A stretch of DNA of 64,000 nucleotides from Melastoma dodecandrum (Eukaryota; Streptophyta; Magnoliopsida; Myrtales; Melastomataceae): positions 930,001 through 994,000 of the forward strand of contig JARUPY010000537.1 in NCBI GenBank assembly GCA_029817715.1. The letters are read 5' to 3'. Positions 46,143 to 56,500 of this stretch are shown piece by piece; within the stretch, counting starts at the first letter, position 1; each line of letters starts with the position of its first letter. The notes beneath the pieces are model-generated. The model had not been told where the DNA came from. It saw nothing but the letters and a program-made list of their open reading frames with translations, and did no database searches. The position numbers and the translations under genes are program-made.

Positions 46143-46848
46143 TTCAAATCATATTTATTGCATTACAAATCTTAACGAAAAAATAATTTTAAACAAAACA
46201 ATCGGACAAATATATAATTTTCTTAAGTAACAAAATATCTTGGATATAATATAAAAATTTATTTCATATATTTTATAAATCGACGCGAATAAATCTACAT
46301 TCGATCTTGGTCTATATTTACTTTTGATATTCAAGGATAAATTAATAATCCAATTAATTCTAATTCTGAAAGAATATATCAATTTTAGTATCCACTAAAA
46401 TAATCAATTATATAATGTTCGTGCCGACATGCTATACGTGCGACCTTCTAGGTCCTATACACGAAGGTAGTATAGATCCATACACAAACTAAGGTAACCG
46501 TCTAGCAACAGTTTTTAGTCACCCGACGTGTTAGGATAATGACCATAAATCATAAATCACTATGAACCGATTACTGTGTAATTAAATTTCTTCAACTAAC
46601 CGACATCCCAATTAATTCGGCATAAAATACATCATCACTGAATTAATTGTTTTATTTGATTGTCAAGATATAATAGACTCACTTGAATGTAAAACATTCT
46701 TACCAGGGCCATGGATTTCAGATCCACTAATATCTCTATCAAGCAACCAGCATGTCTAACTCTTGAATCTAAAGGAGCGATGAATCCTATATTGACTCAA
46801 TACTATTCTCTTACGCTTTGTCACCCACCCAACAATCGTATTACTCAC
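46143..46848. repeat. 705-bp direct repeat, left copy
   Basis: Pairs with 48736-49439 from ttcaaatcatatttattgca to caatcgtattactcac, with small substitutions and one indel near 46245. Landmarks inside are a gctatacgtgcgacc region, cacgaaggtag.gta and tccaattaattcggc. It does not start TG or end CA, so it is not a typical LTR. A more diverged relative is at 23150-23460. Confidence 0.85.
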
Positions 46849-47189
46849 GGTCCGAGTACAGTCTCCTCACACAACTCATGACTCATCTTCTTCTTTATTG
46901 ATCCACCACGTTGTCCATTCGATTTTGACGAGGTCATGGATGACTAAATTTCGTCTGGTCCCCCTCATCACTTTGGAAATTCGATATAGACTTGGACTGG
47001 GTTTATTCTTCGTGGGGGCCTCATATTTTGTAGCAGGATGGCAATTTGAGGCACACGACACGTCTAAAGTTATTTCAGGAAAAGATAAAAGTGTATTTCA
47101 TACTGTATTTCACTTGACCTGCTATCCCCACAGTAGGATTTGATAGGCTTATTTTTTTCTCTTTCCTGCCGGTTTCTTATGTGATTTTT

Positions 47190-47362
47190 TGTTGTCCGCT
47201 CGATTTTTGGAACTTCACTCCGACTAATCCGTACTCAATCCGGGTAAGACAACTGGTTATGGTGGGTGAGTCTTCCAATAGGGGTGGCTACGTAAGGTAG
47301 GTTTCGAACCCGAGACCTCCTTAAGCGAATCCAAGCTCGTTATCACTTTAACCAACCCCATT
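47190..47362 (-). mobile_element. Au-like SINE copy (minus strand)
   Basis: On the minus strand it reads GGGGTTGGTTAAAGTGATAA (A-box region), GGGTTCGAAACC (a near-consensus B box), then GGAAGACTCACCCACCATAA and a GAGTACGGATTAGTCGGAG end. It is better preserved than the copy at 32572. Target duplication was not identified. Confidence 0.7.
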
Positions 47363-47562
47363 TAGTTGACAATGCCGAATCATTGAGTAAACAGAAGTTT
47401 TGCACATCAAACGTGGCAACACTAATCCGAATTTCACACGAAGGATTTATCATGGGAAGATTTTAACGGGAAAGGACTAAACCGAAGCGACAACGGAAAT
47501 TTATGGACCATAAAGTGCCTGATCATGCGAGTCTGACATGATGAGTCGGCGGCGGTCGCACG

Positions 47563-48306
47563 TCAAGTACGAGTCATACCCTGTTGAGACGCGGGGGCAA
47601 CTGTCATTCCGATCTGCTTTTTCTGCATCTCCCTGTTGTTGTCCCAGCCTAATGAAACCATCGGGGAGGAAAAATCAAGACGTGGTCAGTAAAAGCTGAT
47701 CGATTCAGGCATGTGGAAATTGTTGGAAATTACCCATTGAAGGGTCGAGGCCACGATTGACGAGCTCCCTGTGTTCCTGGCAGAAGGCACATAAGGGGCA
47801 CCAGCAGTGGATGCAGAAATCGGCACACTGATCGCCGGGGATTGAGTACTGTCCCCTGAGCTTGGACCGGTAGGTGCACGTGTAGATAGCATGGAAGGCA
47901 AAGTGGCCGAGGGAGTAGCATACCATGCCCGCACGTACGCAGGCTGCATATTGTTACATTAGAAGTACACATAGCGTCCCGAAACTGGTAACAGAAAGCA
48001 AACAAGTAGTCTTTTCTTACATGTTTTCCCTCTGTCTATGATCTCGGCATTCTGTCCAAAGGTAACGCAGGGGCACCAGCAGGTAATGCAACCTGTTGAA
48101 AGAAGGATTTTACGGACAGGTCTATGAAGAAAAAAAGATATCTTAGTTAACGATGAAACCCCGGACATACAGTTGGTGAAATCTTCGAAACAGCCACAGA
48201 GACCCGTGGTCCAGCTCCCCATGCCGCGATTGGGATGAACAATCGGCACGCCGCTGAATGTAACAGCATCCGGCCTCGGATGACGTTCCTCGACCTTGGG
48301 ATGCGT
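47563..48306 (-). pseudogene. PLAC8 / plant-cadmium-resistance-type gene, copy B, start codon lost
   Basis: Exons on the minus strand: 48306-48171, 48092-48021, 47943-47734, 47648-47563. Lengths of exons 1-3 (136, 72, 210) equal those of copy A, and phases agree. Motifs: [34 protein letters not shown], a second Cys-rich block with [14 protein letters not shown] and CWCPLCAFCQEH, and the C-terminal QQGMTRT. No stop interrupts it. At the position of copy A's ATG the codon is ACG (48306-48304), and no other in-frame ATG lies between the TATA box and the PLAC8 domain. It may be silent, or may start at a non-AUG or an internal Met (GMGSW) about 32 codons in. The promoter-like TATATAT is kept at about 48359-48366. 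It lies between two 705-bp direct repeats. Confidence 0.8.
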
Positions 48307-48735
48307 CCTTAGTCTAAGATCTTCTGAGAAACTAAACTCCCCGAGCAACCCGAAGGGTTCATATATAGGCCTTCTGCTTTATTTGTTTTTTTCTTTATCT
48401 CATTGGCGAGTTTCTGAAGTATAGATTTGCACTGGGAAACGACCTCGACTCCCAATAATTTTATTAAAAATTAATTTAACAAAATATTAAATTGTATTAT
48501 CCAAATGGTGGAGATCGTGACATGTTGCTCAATACTGAAAAGTTTTATAGACAGCGGAACAAACCAAAAATCAACTATCGAATTTATAATATTACGGTAT
48601 TTGAAATTTCGAACTTTTTCTTACCCCTAACCATTTTGCGCTGACCATCAATGAGAGGAGGACGATGAGTATATGTCCAGGAATGCAAACATTTGTAGTA
48701 CGAAATCAGCCGTGGAGATGTTTTGATAAATCATA

Positions 48736-49439
48736 TTCAAATCATATTTATTGCATTACAAATCTTAACGAAAAAATAATTTTAAACAAAACAATCGGAC
48801 AAATATATAATTTTCTTAAATAACAAAATATCTTGGATATAAAAATTTATTTCATATATTTTATAAATTGAGCCGAATAAATCAATATTCGATCTTGATC
48901 TATATTTGCTTCCAATATTTCAGAATAAATTAATAATCCAATTAATTCTAATTTTGAAATAACAAAATGATCAATTTTAGTATCCATTAAAATCATCAAT
49001 TATATAATGTTCGTGTCGACATGCTATGCGTTCGACCCTCTAAGTTCTGTACACGAAGGTAGTGTAAATCTATACACAAACTGAGGTAACCATCTTGCAA
49101 CAGTTTTTAGTCACCCAACATGTTAGGATAATAATCATAAATCATAAATCACTATGAACCGATTACCGTGTAATTAAATCTCTTCATCTAACAGACATTC
49201 CAATTAATTCGGCGTAAAATACATCATCACTGAATTAATTGTTTTACTTGATTACCAAGATACAATAGACTCAATTGAATGTAAAACATTCTTACCATGG
49301 CCATGGATTTCAGAGCCAATAATGTCTCTATTAAGCGGCCAGGATGTCAACTCTTATATCCAAAAAAGCGATGAATCCTATATCGACTCAACAGTATTCT
49401 CTTACGCTTTGTCACATACCCAACAATCGTATTACTCAC
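48736..49439. repeat. 705-bp direct repeat, right copy
   Basis: Partner of 46143-46848 in the same orientation. Between the two lie the PLAC8-type copy B, its flanks and an Au-like SINE. Similarity is high along the whole length by eye and stops at the same bases (ttactcac). Confidence 0.85.
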
Positions 49440-51590
49440 AATATAGGTAAAGATTGCTTTTAACGATGTGAAAGCGCGTAAAATCCACGCACATAATAAA
49501 TGAAGGTCTCAAGTCAAAAGATCGGTTACACTCGTTCATAAAAAGGATTGACCAATGATGCTTAATATCTACTATCCTCTTAAACGGGTCGTATCCAGTA
49601 TCCTCAATCTCAGGGTACCCTAAGTATAACCTGGAAATACTTTCTCTCGGTCGATCCCAACCTTAGCTATACTTAGCGATGATCTAGATATCCATGTCTC
49701 CTATAGACAACTATTCAATCAAGGACCATTTTGGTCCCGGAAAAGGTTTAAGTCTTCGTCCGGCGGTGTTATAAACGTAAGAAAAGCACATCTCTAATCT
49801 TCATCCCTCTAGAAGACTTTTTGAATCCTTTACGTCTTACGGACAAGGACTTTGATCTTTTTAAAGGTTGACGTGATTTTGAGATTGTGACATGTGTGGT
49901 GAGCCTGATGCAAATATTTTTTTCCAAATGGGGTGAGACGGGTAAAGGTGTGGCTGGAAATCGGGGATATCGGATTTAAAAATTCGAGGTTCAAAAGAGT
50001 CGATTCTTTGACGATAGGTTCATTAGGTATATTATGTAGTTTGTGCGTGTATTGTGGATTGTCAAATTTAATTAATGGAAACAATAATAATAATAATAAT
50101 AATATTCTATGCATCACTTCTTCTCATGGGGCATCCATATGCTTTACTTTTTGTTTTGTAAGGAAAAGAAAAGCACAACGTTGGATGATATTTTTGTTCT
50201 TGAATGACAAAAATTTTGAGCGTGTTGTTTTTATGGTAAAAGGGAAGGAGGGAGGGGAGTATTTCTTGATATTATGGGCCTTCAGGTCCACATTCCTTTG
50301 ATTTCTGTCCTCTTAGTTGGGCAATTCTCATTCCCTCGTGTTCGGGCTTTGTTGGCGCGAAAAAAGTTGTTCCCGCAACACGTATCGAATTTTACAGTGA
50401 ATGTGGTCATCGTAAAGTGAAAGTAAACAACAACACCGGAATTTAATACAACGGTATCGGGTTTACAGCGTTTGGTGTCGTACACCGTGAAGAACACGAA
50501 TACAAGTATAAAACAGATAAACACAATATCGGAATTGAATGCGACGATATCGAGCTTACAGCGTCACGCTTACAGACATGACTTGAACGGAAAACAACAT
50601 AAAAGGCCTGGTGACGCTTCACGACGGTCGATGGCGGGGCAGTCGAGGCAAACTCCTTTCGTGGAGTTCACCTTCGTGGAAACCCATGAGATCGTCAACA
50701 GCGCCAGAATTGAATTCGATGGCACCGAGGGTAGAGCTCGATGGCATAATTTAAAGCACGACATCGAAGAGCGGAGTCGAAGTGGAGGCAGGTCAACGGA
50801 AACGGAATTTAATGCAACGTCTCCGAGGATGGACGGAAAGGCGTCAACAACGGCGAAATTTAATGCACGTCGCTGAGGTTGGAGGGTAAAACGTAACCGG
50901 AAAGGAAAAAGATAAAAGACTTAGAGTCTGTGCAGAGAACTTGGAGGTTGTTTGCCGTTGTGTGTGTTTTTGTGTCGAGAATTTGTGATTCTAATGATGT
51001 CTTCAATCAACATGTTCTCATTGACGGTTGTTGATTTTCAATCACGTTCTCCAATTGTTAATTAAATTGTTTGGATGGTTGTAAACCACGTTACTTAATT
51101 TGGAAAAATCTAACTAAATATATTTAGCCATGTTCTAGGATAATCTGAAAATATATTTCCTTTTAATATAATATTTAAATCAGAGATCATCTCGAGTCCT
51201 CATTTATCAGATCTTTTCTCTCGAGAGGTTCTAGACACTAGTAGAAATCCTTTCTCGAGAGTAACAAACTCTTCTCGAAAAAGGCCGAAATTTTCATGTG
51301 TCAACAGGCTTACATGTGGATGGTACTCCTGGAAAAGATATACAATTTTTTTAACTAAATCTTACTACCGTCAAACTTATAACATAAAAGACATTAGAAA
51401 ATCCAACTGATGTTGGTGAAAGAACAACCTCGTCCAATGCAAACCATTGTTTCCTTCAACCCCCCCCATATGTTATTATTGGGATGATTGTCGCTTGAAA
51501 GATGCTGTTCTGAAGTACGACGGCCTGCCGATTGAGTAGCCACCGACAACAGCACAGGAACAAAAACAACTGTAAACAACTAGAGTGATT
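49440..51590. other. Gene-poor region with microsatellite and possible LTR remnant
   Basis: 50082-50104 is an (AAT)n microsatellite. 50340-50900 has recurring short phrases (gaatttaatgcaacg, a tatcgagcttacagcg segment, ggacggaaaggcg). Its 134-codon plus-strand frame has no known motif; the style suggests an LTR or repeat remnant. Elsewhere nothing was recognised. Confidence 0.45.
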
Positions 51591-51596
51591 TGCTGC

Positions 51597-51603
51597 TATA
51601 AAT
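51597..51603 (+). promoter_or_regulatory. TATA box of the DUF26/ginkbilobin-like gene
   Basis: TATAAAT in tgctgctataaattaagag, 60 bases upstream of the ATG at 51663. Confidence 0.5.
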
Positions 51604-51662
51604 TAAGAGTTCCAAAGTTGTTGCTGCTTCAACCGACCGATCAAACAAAGAGAGTACTCGCC

Positions 51663-52040
51663 ATGAATACCGCCACCTTATGCACCGTGATTTCTGTGAC
51701 CGTGTTTGCTTTCGCTTCTCCTGGAGCCGTTGCTAATGTGGATCCCCAGATTGTCTTCATGATGTGCAACAAGGCCAACTTCCCGGACGACTCGCTCTTC
51801 GCTAAAGCCTTGTCTAATTGCATGGACGGTTTGATGACGAGCCTCGTCCCGTATAAACTGGTGAGTACCCGTTTCTTATCGAATCAGGCGATACATAATT
51901 ATTCATGGAGGCGAACTGCAATCGAGGTTTTGGGCCCAAAGAATGTGGGAAGTGCTTCGTCCATCCAAAACGACATCAATATTCATTGTAGGAACTCAAT
52001 GGGCGTGCAGCTCCAGCACTGAGATTGTTGGTTAAGGTGA
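51663..52040 (+). pseudogene. Ginkbilobin-2/DUF26-like secreted protein, scrambled by compensating frameshifts
   Basis: The family comprises small secreted Cys-rich proteins, some of which bind mannose and inhibit fungi. A clear signal peptide begins the frame (MNTATLCTVISVTVFAFASP, cut near AVA|NVDPQ). A DUF26 start follows: VFMMCNKANFPDDSLFAKAL. The hallmark C-X8-C-X2-C is present in the DNA at 51917-51952 (CNRGFGPKECGKC) but in a frame shifted by minus one relative to the ATG. After about 51957 the original frame returns (IQNDINIHCRNSMGVQLQH) and ends at TGA 52020-52022, just before the expected DC.L. segment. So a one-base loss near 51855 and a one-base gain near 51957 leave a 119-codon open frame without the Cys motif. 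The hallmark frame also has a TAA. A functional protein is unlikely. Confidence 0.8.
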
Positions 52041-52450
52041 AGACATCGATAAAAAAGAACCCTTCGTCTTCTCTATATTTATTCGTTCCGGAAGTGATCG
52101 CTGACAAAACGGATCCAAAGACATCGGAAATCTTTGGCACTACGAGCAATTGGTGCCCGGAGGTTCGTTAAATGTGTGGTTGGCGTATGAAAAGAAAAGA
52201 AAGGGAGAAGGCAGCGGACGAACATCCTTAAACGGAAACACTTACGGATGCCATTGATAAAAAAGAACACTTTGTCTTCTGTAATTCTGTTCGCGTCGAA
52301 ACGGATCACGTCGGAAATATTTGGCAAATGGACTCACAGGTGTATGTGATCGCCAGAAAGATGAATTTCAATGATATAAAAATAAAACTGTTACAAATTT
52401 AAAGGTTCACAAAAGGAAACGCGTGCTTACAGCCATAAAATTGAAGCAAA
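52041..52450. other. Spacer between the DUF26 pseudogene and the retrotransposon LTR
   Basis: A 25-base phrase (aaagaac.cttcgtcttct...attcgttcc) near 52060 recurs in variant form near 52265 (aaagaacactttgtcttctg). No gene is seen. The left LTR edge is somewhere near the right end of this interval. Confidence 0.4.
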
Positions 52451-53232
52451 AAACGGAACTGAAAGGGCTGTAGACTTGCGACTTGAGGTGCGACTGGAGC
52501 TGACGTCACTGCTGACGCTGTAGACCTAGTACAGTGCACTGTCGACCTGAATACTCGTGGAACGGAATCTGGCTGTTGGCGCTTGGTACGACTGCGAGGA
52601 CGGAGGTATCGTTGGATGTGGATGTCGAGGCTTCAAACGAACACCTTGCTGGCGGAGATGCGGGTGAAGGGAGATAGCCGGGACTACGGTTGCTCGACCC
52701 GACGGTGGAGGTGATGGCGGAGGGTTGTCGTCTCGGTTACGGTTTCTCGCCGAGACGAAGGAAGTGCTGGCGGAAGGTTGATCTCCGGAGCTACGGTTGC
52801 TCACTCCGAAGTTGGAAGGATGACCTGAAACCCAGGCCGAGGTATCTACTAAGCTAAGGGTGACGAGCAATGCAAAGCTTGTGTTTGGCTGATTGATCGT
52901 GTCAATTTCCCAAGTGTAAACTGCCTCTTTTATACTAGTTTCCACAAAACTCCACACGTCCTACACGATCTTGAAAATCCCTCAAAACACGGCTCAACCT
53001 TAACCTCCCTCCAGGGATCTCGGGAGTTGTTTTAAAAGATTTTCTTAACTGTCATTTAAGACGTGCTCAGACGAGTCGTAGACTTATCTCGCACTTTGCG
53101 CCGCTAAAGGAACTATAGATCTAGGCTGTTATAGACCAAGATTTCCACAAGTCGACGGGCTGTTCACTTAGGCCTGCACTCGATATGGGCCGTAGACTTA
53201 GTATGGGCCCAAAATATTTTATTGTGTCAACA
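52450..53232 (-). mobile_element. 3' LTR of the Tat/Ogre-type element
   Basis: On the minus strand it starts TGTTGACACAATAAAATA at 53232, immediately after the polypurine tract. A TATA box (TATAAAAG, 52934-52927) lies about 300 bases in, in the context ACTAGTATAAAAGAGGCAG. The 143-codon minus-strand frame at 52957-52526 lies downstream of this promoter and is low-complexity (Ser/Pro/Arg-rich), so it was not called a gene. The inner edge is uncertain; several tgtagac strings could be the terminus. Confidence 0.7.
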
Positions 53233-53248
53233 TAAGCCCCCCTCTTTT
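53233..53248 (-). promoter_or_regulatory. Polypurine tract
   Basis: On the minus strand it reads AAAAGAGGGGGGCTTA directly before the LTR start TGTTGACAC. This is the RNase H-resistant primer for plus-strand DNA synthesis and fixes the inner border of the 3' LTR. Confidence 0.85.
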
Positions 53249-53412
53249 GCTAAGGCGATTTTCAGTCGCCTGAGCACAGTGGCTAATCGCTTGGTTTAAA
53301 AGAAACGTTTCGTTTTCCCTCCTTTCACTTACGTCCTTTACCTCGACTTCTTCCTTTCCAAGAAACCTCTGTTTTCCTTGAAACCCTAACTTCTTTCCAA
53401 AGAAAAACCCTG

Positions 53413-56350
53413 ATGTCGACTCTTGGTTCCTTTCAGTGGCACCAACAACGTGCCGGCCCCGCTGGTATCGTCACTACTTTAGACGGCGAGGGTTTAACCC
53501 TTGGTCCTGTTCTCGACAATCGACTTTTCCCGGACCCTGTTCCTTATGAGTATCTGGTAACGGCATTCCAGATTCCTATCTGCCGGGCAGACTTCGTCGA
53601 CCCCCTCAACTGGGAAGACCAGAGTAGCTTCCTCTGCTTTCCTTCCGTAGAGAAAGCCCTATTTCGCCAATGGTTTACCTGCTGGCTGGAGAAACTGCAG
53701 GACAAACTCAGGACATGCGGCCTCTGGTCTTTCATGAAGATCACTATGCTGGGGAAGCGTTGCGACCCAAGGGTATGTGCCAGTCTTCTTCCTCTCTGGA
53801 ATAGTGAAGTGAATTGCTTTTATCTGTCGGAAGGTCCCATGACTATTACTCTAGAAGATATTTATTTTCTGACTGAGAGTAGCGTGGCTGGAGCCCCCGT
53901 TCGCTTGTATTCCTTGGATGATGATTACCACCCTAAGGAGATGCTACAGATTCAGAGTGTGGCAGATAGGCACCTTAAGATGATTGAGGGCCAATCTATC
54001 GCTGTCTGGGGCAGGGCTGAGGAGGTTGAATTTCTCAGCATTTGGTTGAGCAAGTATGTTTACTGCTTTGCTGGCAAGAGGGTGCCGAAGCTTGTATACG
54101 GGATTGCCAACTTCCTAAGCACGGCGAAGAGCAGAGTGGCTTGGGCGCCATTCTTGCTGGGCATTATTTACCAGAGCCTGTTCAAGAACAGCGCATCTGC
54201 AAGCCCTTTTCCGAAATATCCAACCGGTGGCCTTCTCTGGATGGTGCATCTTTGGGCATGCATATGGCTTCCAGGACTTTCTGGGTATCGGATGCCCCCC
54301 AGCGTCGCAAAGGATAGCTGCTATGGAATCCATATGCTCAAGTCCTGTTGCCAATCAAAGGATCAGTGGCTGTGGGCTTCTGTCACGGGGCACATAAAAC
54401 ACCTGGTTGATATCGACCGGAGTGAACGCCGCGACTGGCACCCATTCCCAGCTAACCATGCCATCAACAAGCGTCGGAAGAAGCTGGAGCCGAGTATTTA
54501 TTGGGACTCTGTTCTTACTAGCAGAGTCTTACCCTATGCGACAGAAGCGGGCTTCAGCTTCGAGTACTACAACCCTCAGCTATGCGCAAGGCAGTTGGGT
54601 TTCGTCCAGAGCTCTGCAGTCCCACACTTTGACGACTCCAATATGGTTTCCAGGGGCAGCTACGTCCTCTCCAAGGATTCCCTCCAAACAGCGATGGATC
54701 TCCTATCAAGGAAGACGGAGCTTCGGCACACGGAGTTCCCCCTCAAGAGCACCACGGTTTACGTCACTGAAGCTTTTTCTTATCAGTGGTCGTTATCTTT
54801 TAAAGCTCTTCGTAGCAGGATGAGGTTCCTGGACACCTCTACAGAGCCGGACTTGCATCTTACCACTGACATGAAGCTCAAGACTGGGCAGAAAGTACCA
54901 GCTGGTAAGATCTTGCAGCTTTCCTCTTTTGTTGGTCGCTTTTAAAACAAATGTTTGTTTTCTGAGTTTCAGCAGTGGAGGGTGAGAAATCTGGATTTGG
55001 AGGAGGTACTCCTTCAGAGACGAGCCTTGCTCCTCCAGCCAGTCGTTCGACTCGCATGCAACGGCGAGTTCCTGTGAAGAAGATTGTGAAGCCTAAGGCT
55101 GAGGACTTGCCTTCTGCCTCAACAAAAAGACGCGGGAAACGGAAGATGCCTTCTCCTCCAAACTCGGATTCTGACGAAATCCCCATCTCTCAGATGCAGA
55201 AGCAGGCAAAACTTAGCTCATCCGGGCCTCAGATTTCAAGTCCGGTGGTTGCCCAACCGATTACTCCTCCTCCAGAGTATGTATCATCCTTTTGTTGTTA
55301 GTGACCATTGTTGCCAACTCTCATAATACTTGCTCTTTCGCTTTAGGCATTCATTGGCTTTAGTACCCTTGGTCTGCCCATCGCTGGAAACACCATCTGA
55401 TCATGAGATGGACGTAAGTCTCTCCTTGCTGTTTCCTTTCCCTTGAATGCTTCGATGGTTAATCTCTTTCTGTTCGCAGGTTACTCCCCCCCATTCCTCA
55501 GTTGTTAGCACTTACAGGGGAGGGAGACGTTGCCATTGGAGAGGAAATCGCAGCGCTGGGGGATACATGCGCTTCTGAAGCGACTCCTGCCGAGGCTGTA
55601 GACTTAGCTGTGCCTGCAGCCGGTGCTGCGACTCAGGGAGAAGCAGTTACTCCAGAGGCAGACCCCATCGCTGATGCGCAGCCGGTTGCGACTTCTATCT
55701 CTTCCTCTCCTGTCCAGCCTCCAAGCATGCCTTCCGGTGAGGGTACATCAAGCGATGTCAGCGACTATGACCGTGTTATGAAGAACGTGGATCGTGTCGC
55801 AAAGCTGCTTAGCCACGAGACCTTTTCTGAGGCTATTTTCAAAGAGCTTCAGGAATGTATTACGGAGCTACAGGAGTCTCCAGTAACCAGCGCGCAGATG
55901 TTGGCCGCCTGTGAGGAGTTCAAGACTCAATTCTGGACTGAGTGGTCATCCTATCAGGATGACTTTAAGGCTCACCAAGAGGCTAGGCTCAAGATCCACG
56001 AAAAGCTGACCGCTCAACTACAAGAAGTTAACGACATTGAACTCCTCCGGGGACAAAAAGAAGACATGTCCCGGCAACTACTGCAAGTCGAGAAACGGCT
56101 GAAGGAGCTCCTGGCCTTCCAGAAAGACCTCCAGGAGCGGATTGCCGTGGTGGACTCACTGCTCATCGAACGAACTGCCTATGCTTCCGCGCAGCGGGAC
56201 CCGGACGACTTAATGTCTTGGTATCGTCGGAAGAACGAGTTCACCCTTAAACGCAACCGCGCCAAGGTCTTAACCCTTTTGTTCGTGGAGGCGACCGACT
56301 CAATATTCAAGCTGGGCGCAAGACTAGTCCTGCGACTTCCTCCACGTTGA
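53413..56350 (+). pseudogene. Antisense plant-mobile-domain (PMD) gene carried by the retrotransposon
   Basis: Exon 1, 53413-54904, encodes about 497 residues of the aminotransferase-like plant mobile domain found in MAIN-family proteins and in some transposons. Signatures include LLPLWNSEVNCFYLSEGPM, MTITLEDIYFLTESSVAGAP and RVAWAPFLLGIIYQ. Introns with GT..AG then lead to 54973-55277 (basic and Ser/Pro-rich, SRSTRMQRRVPVKKIVKP), 55347-55413 and 55480-56350 (acidic Ala/Pro-rich linker, then a long coiled coil such as QLLQVEKRLKELLAFQKDLQ). Phases fit through exon 3. In exon 4 the long frame is reached only if the C7 run at 55486-55492 is one base shorter, so there is a probable homopolymer frameshift. 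It runs opposite to gag-pol, converging on pol with 150 bases between the stops. Its role in the element is unknown. Confidence 0.8.
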
Positions 56351-56500
56351 AGTTTTTCTTATCTCTTTTATTACCGGTTGTAGACAGTACGTCGCAGGGA
56401 TGACACCCTATGAACAAACTCAGTCTATAACCGTGTAATTTTTGTATTCTGTAGGCAAACGTTTAAGCTTGACCTTACAAGTCTACATTGATGCTAACAG

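Noticed and set aside
46143..49439. The 705-bp direct repeats considered as LTRs of one retrotransposon
   Set aside because: They do not begin TG or end CA, no primer-binding site or polypurine tract adjoins them, and the interior holds no gag or pol.
49933..50301. Plus-strand 122-codon frame
   Set aside because: It contains a poly-Asn stretch made by the AAT microsatellite and has no family motif.
50472..50876. Plus-strand 134-codon frame
   Set aside because: Built from recurring short phrases with no recognisable domain; more likely repeat or LTR remnant.
52526..52957. Minus-strand 143-codon Ser/Pro-rich frame
   Set aside because: It lies within the 3' LTR downstream of its TATA box and is low complexity.
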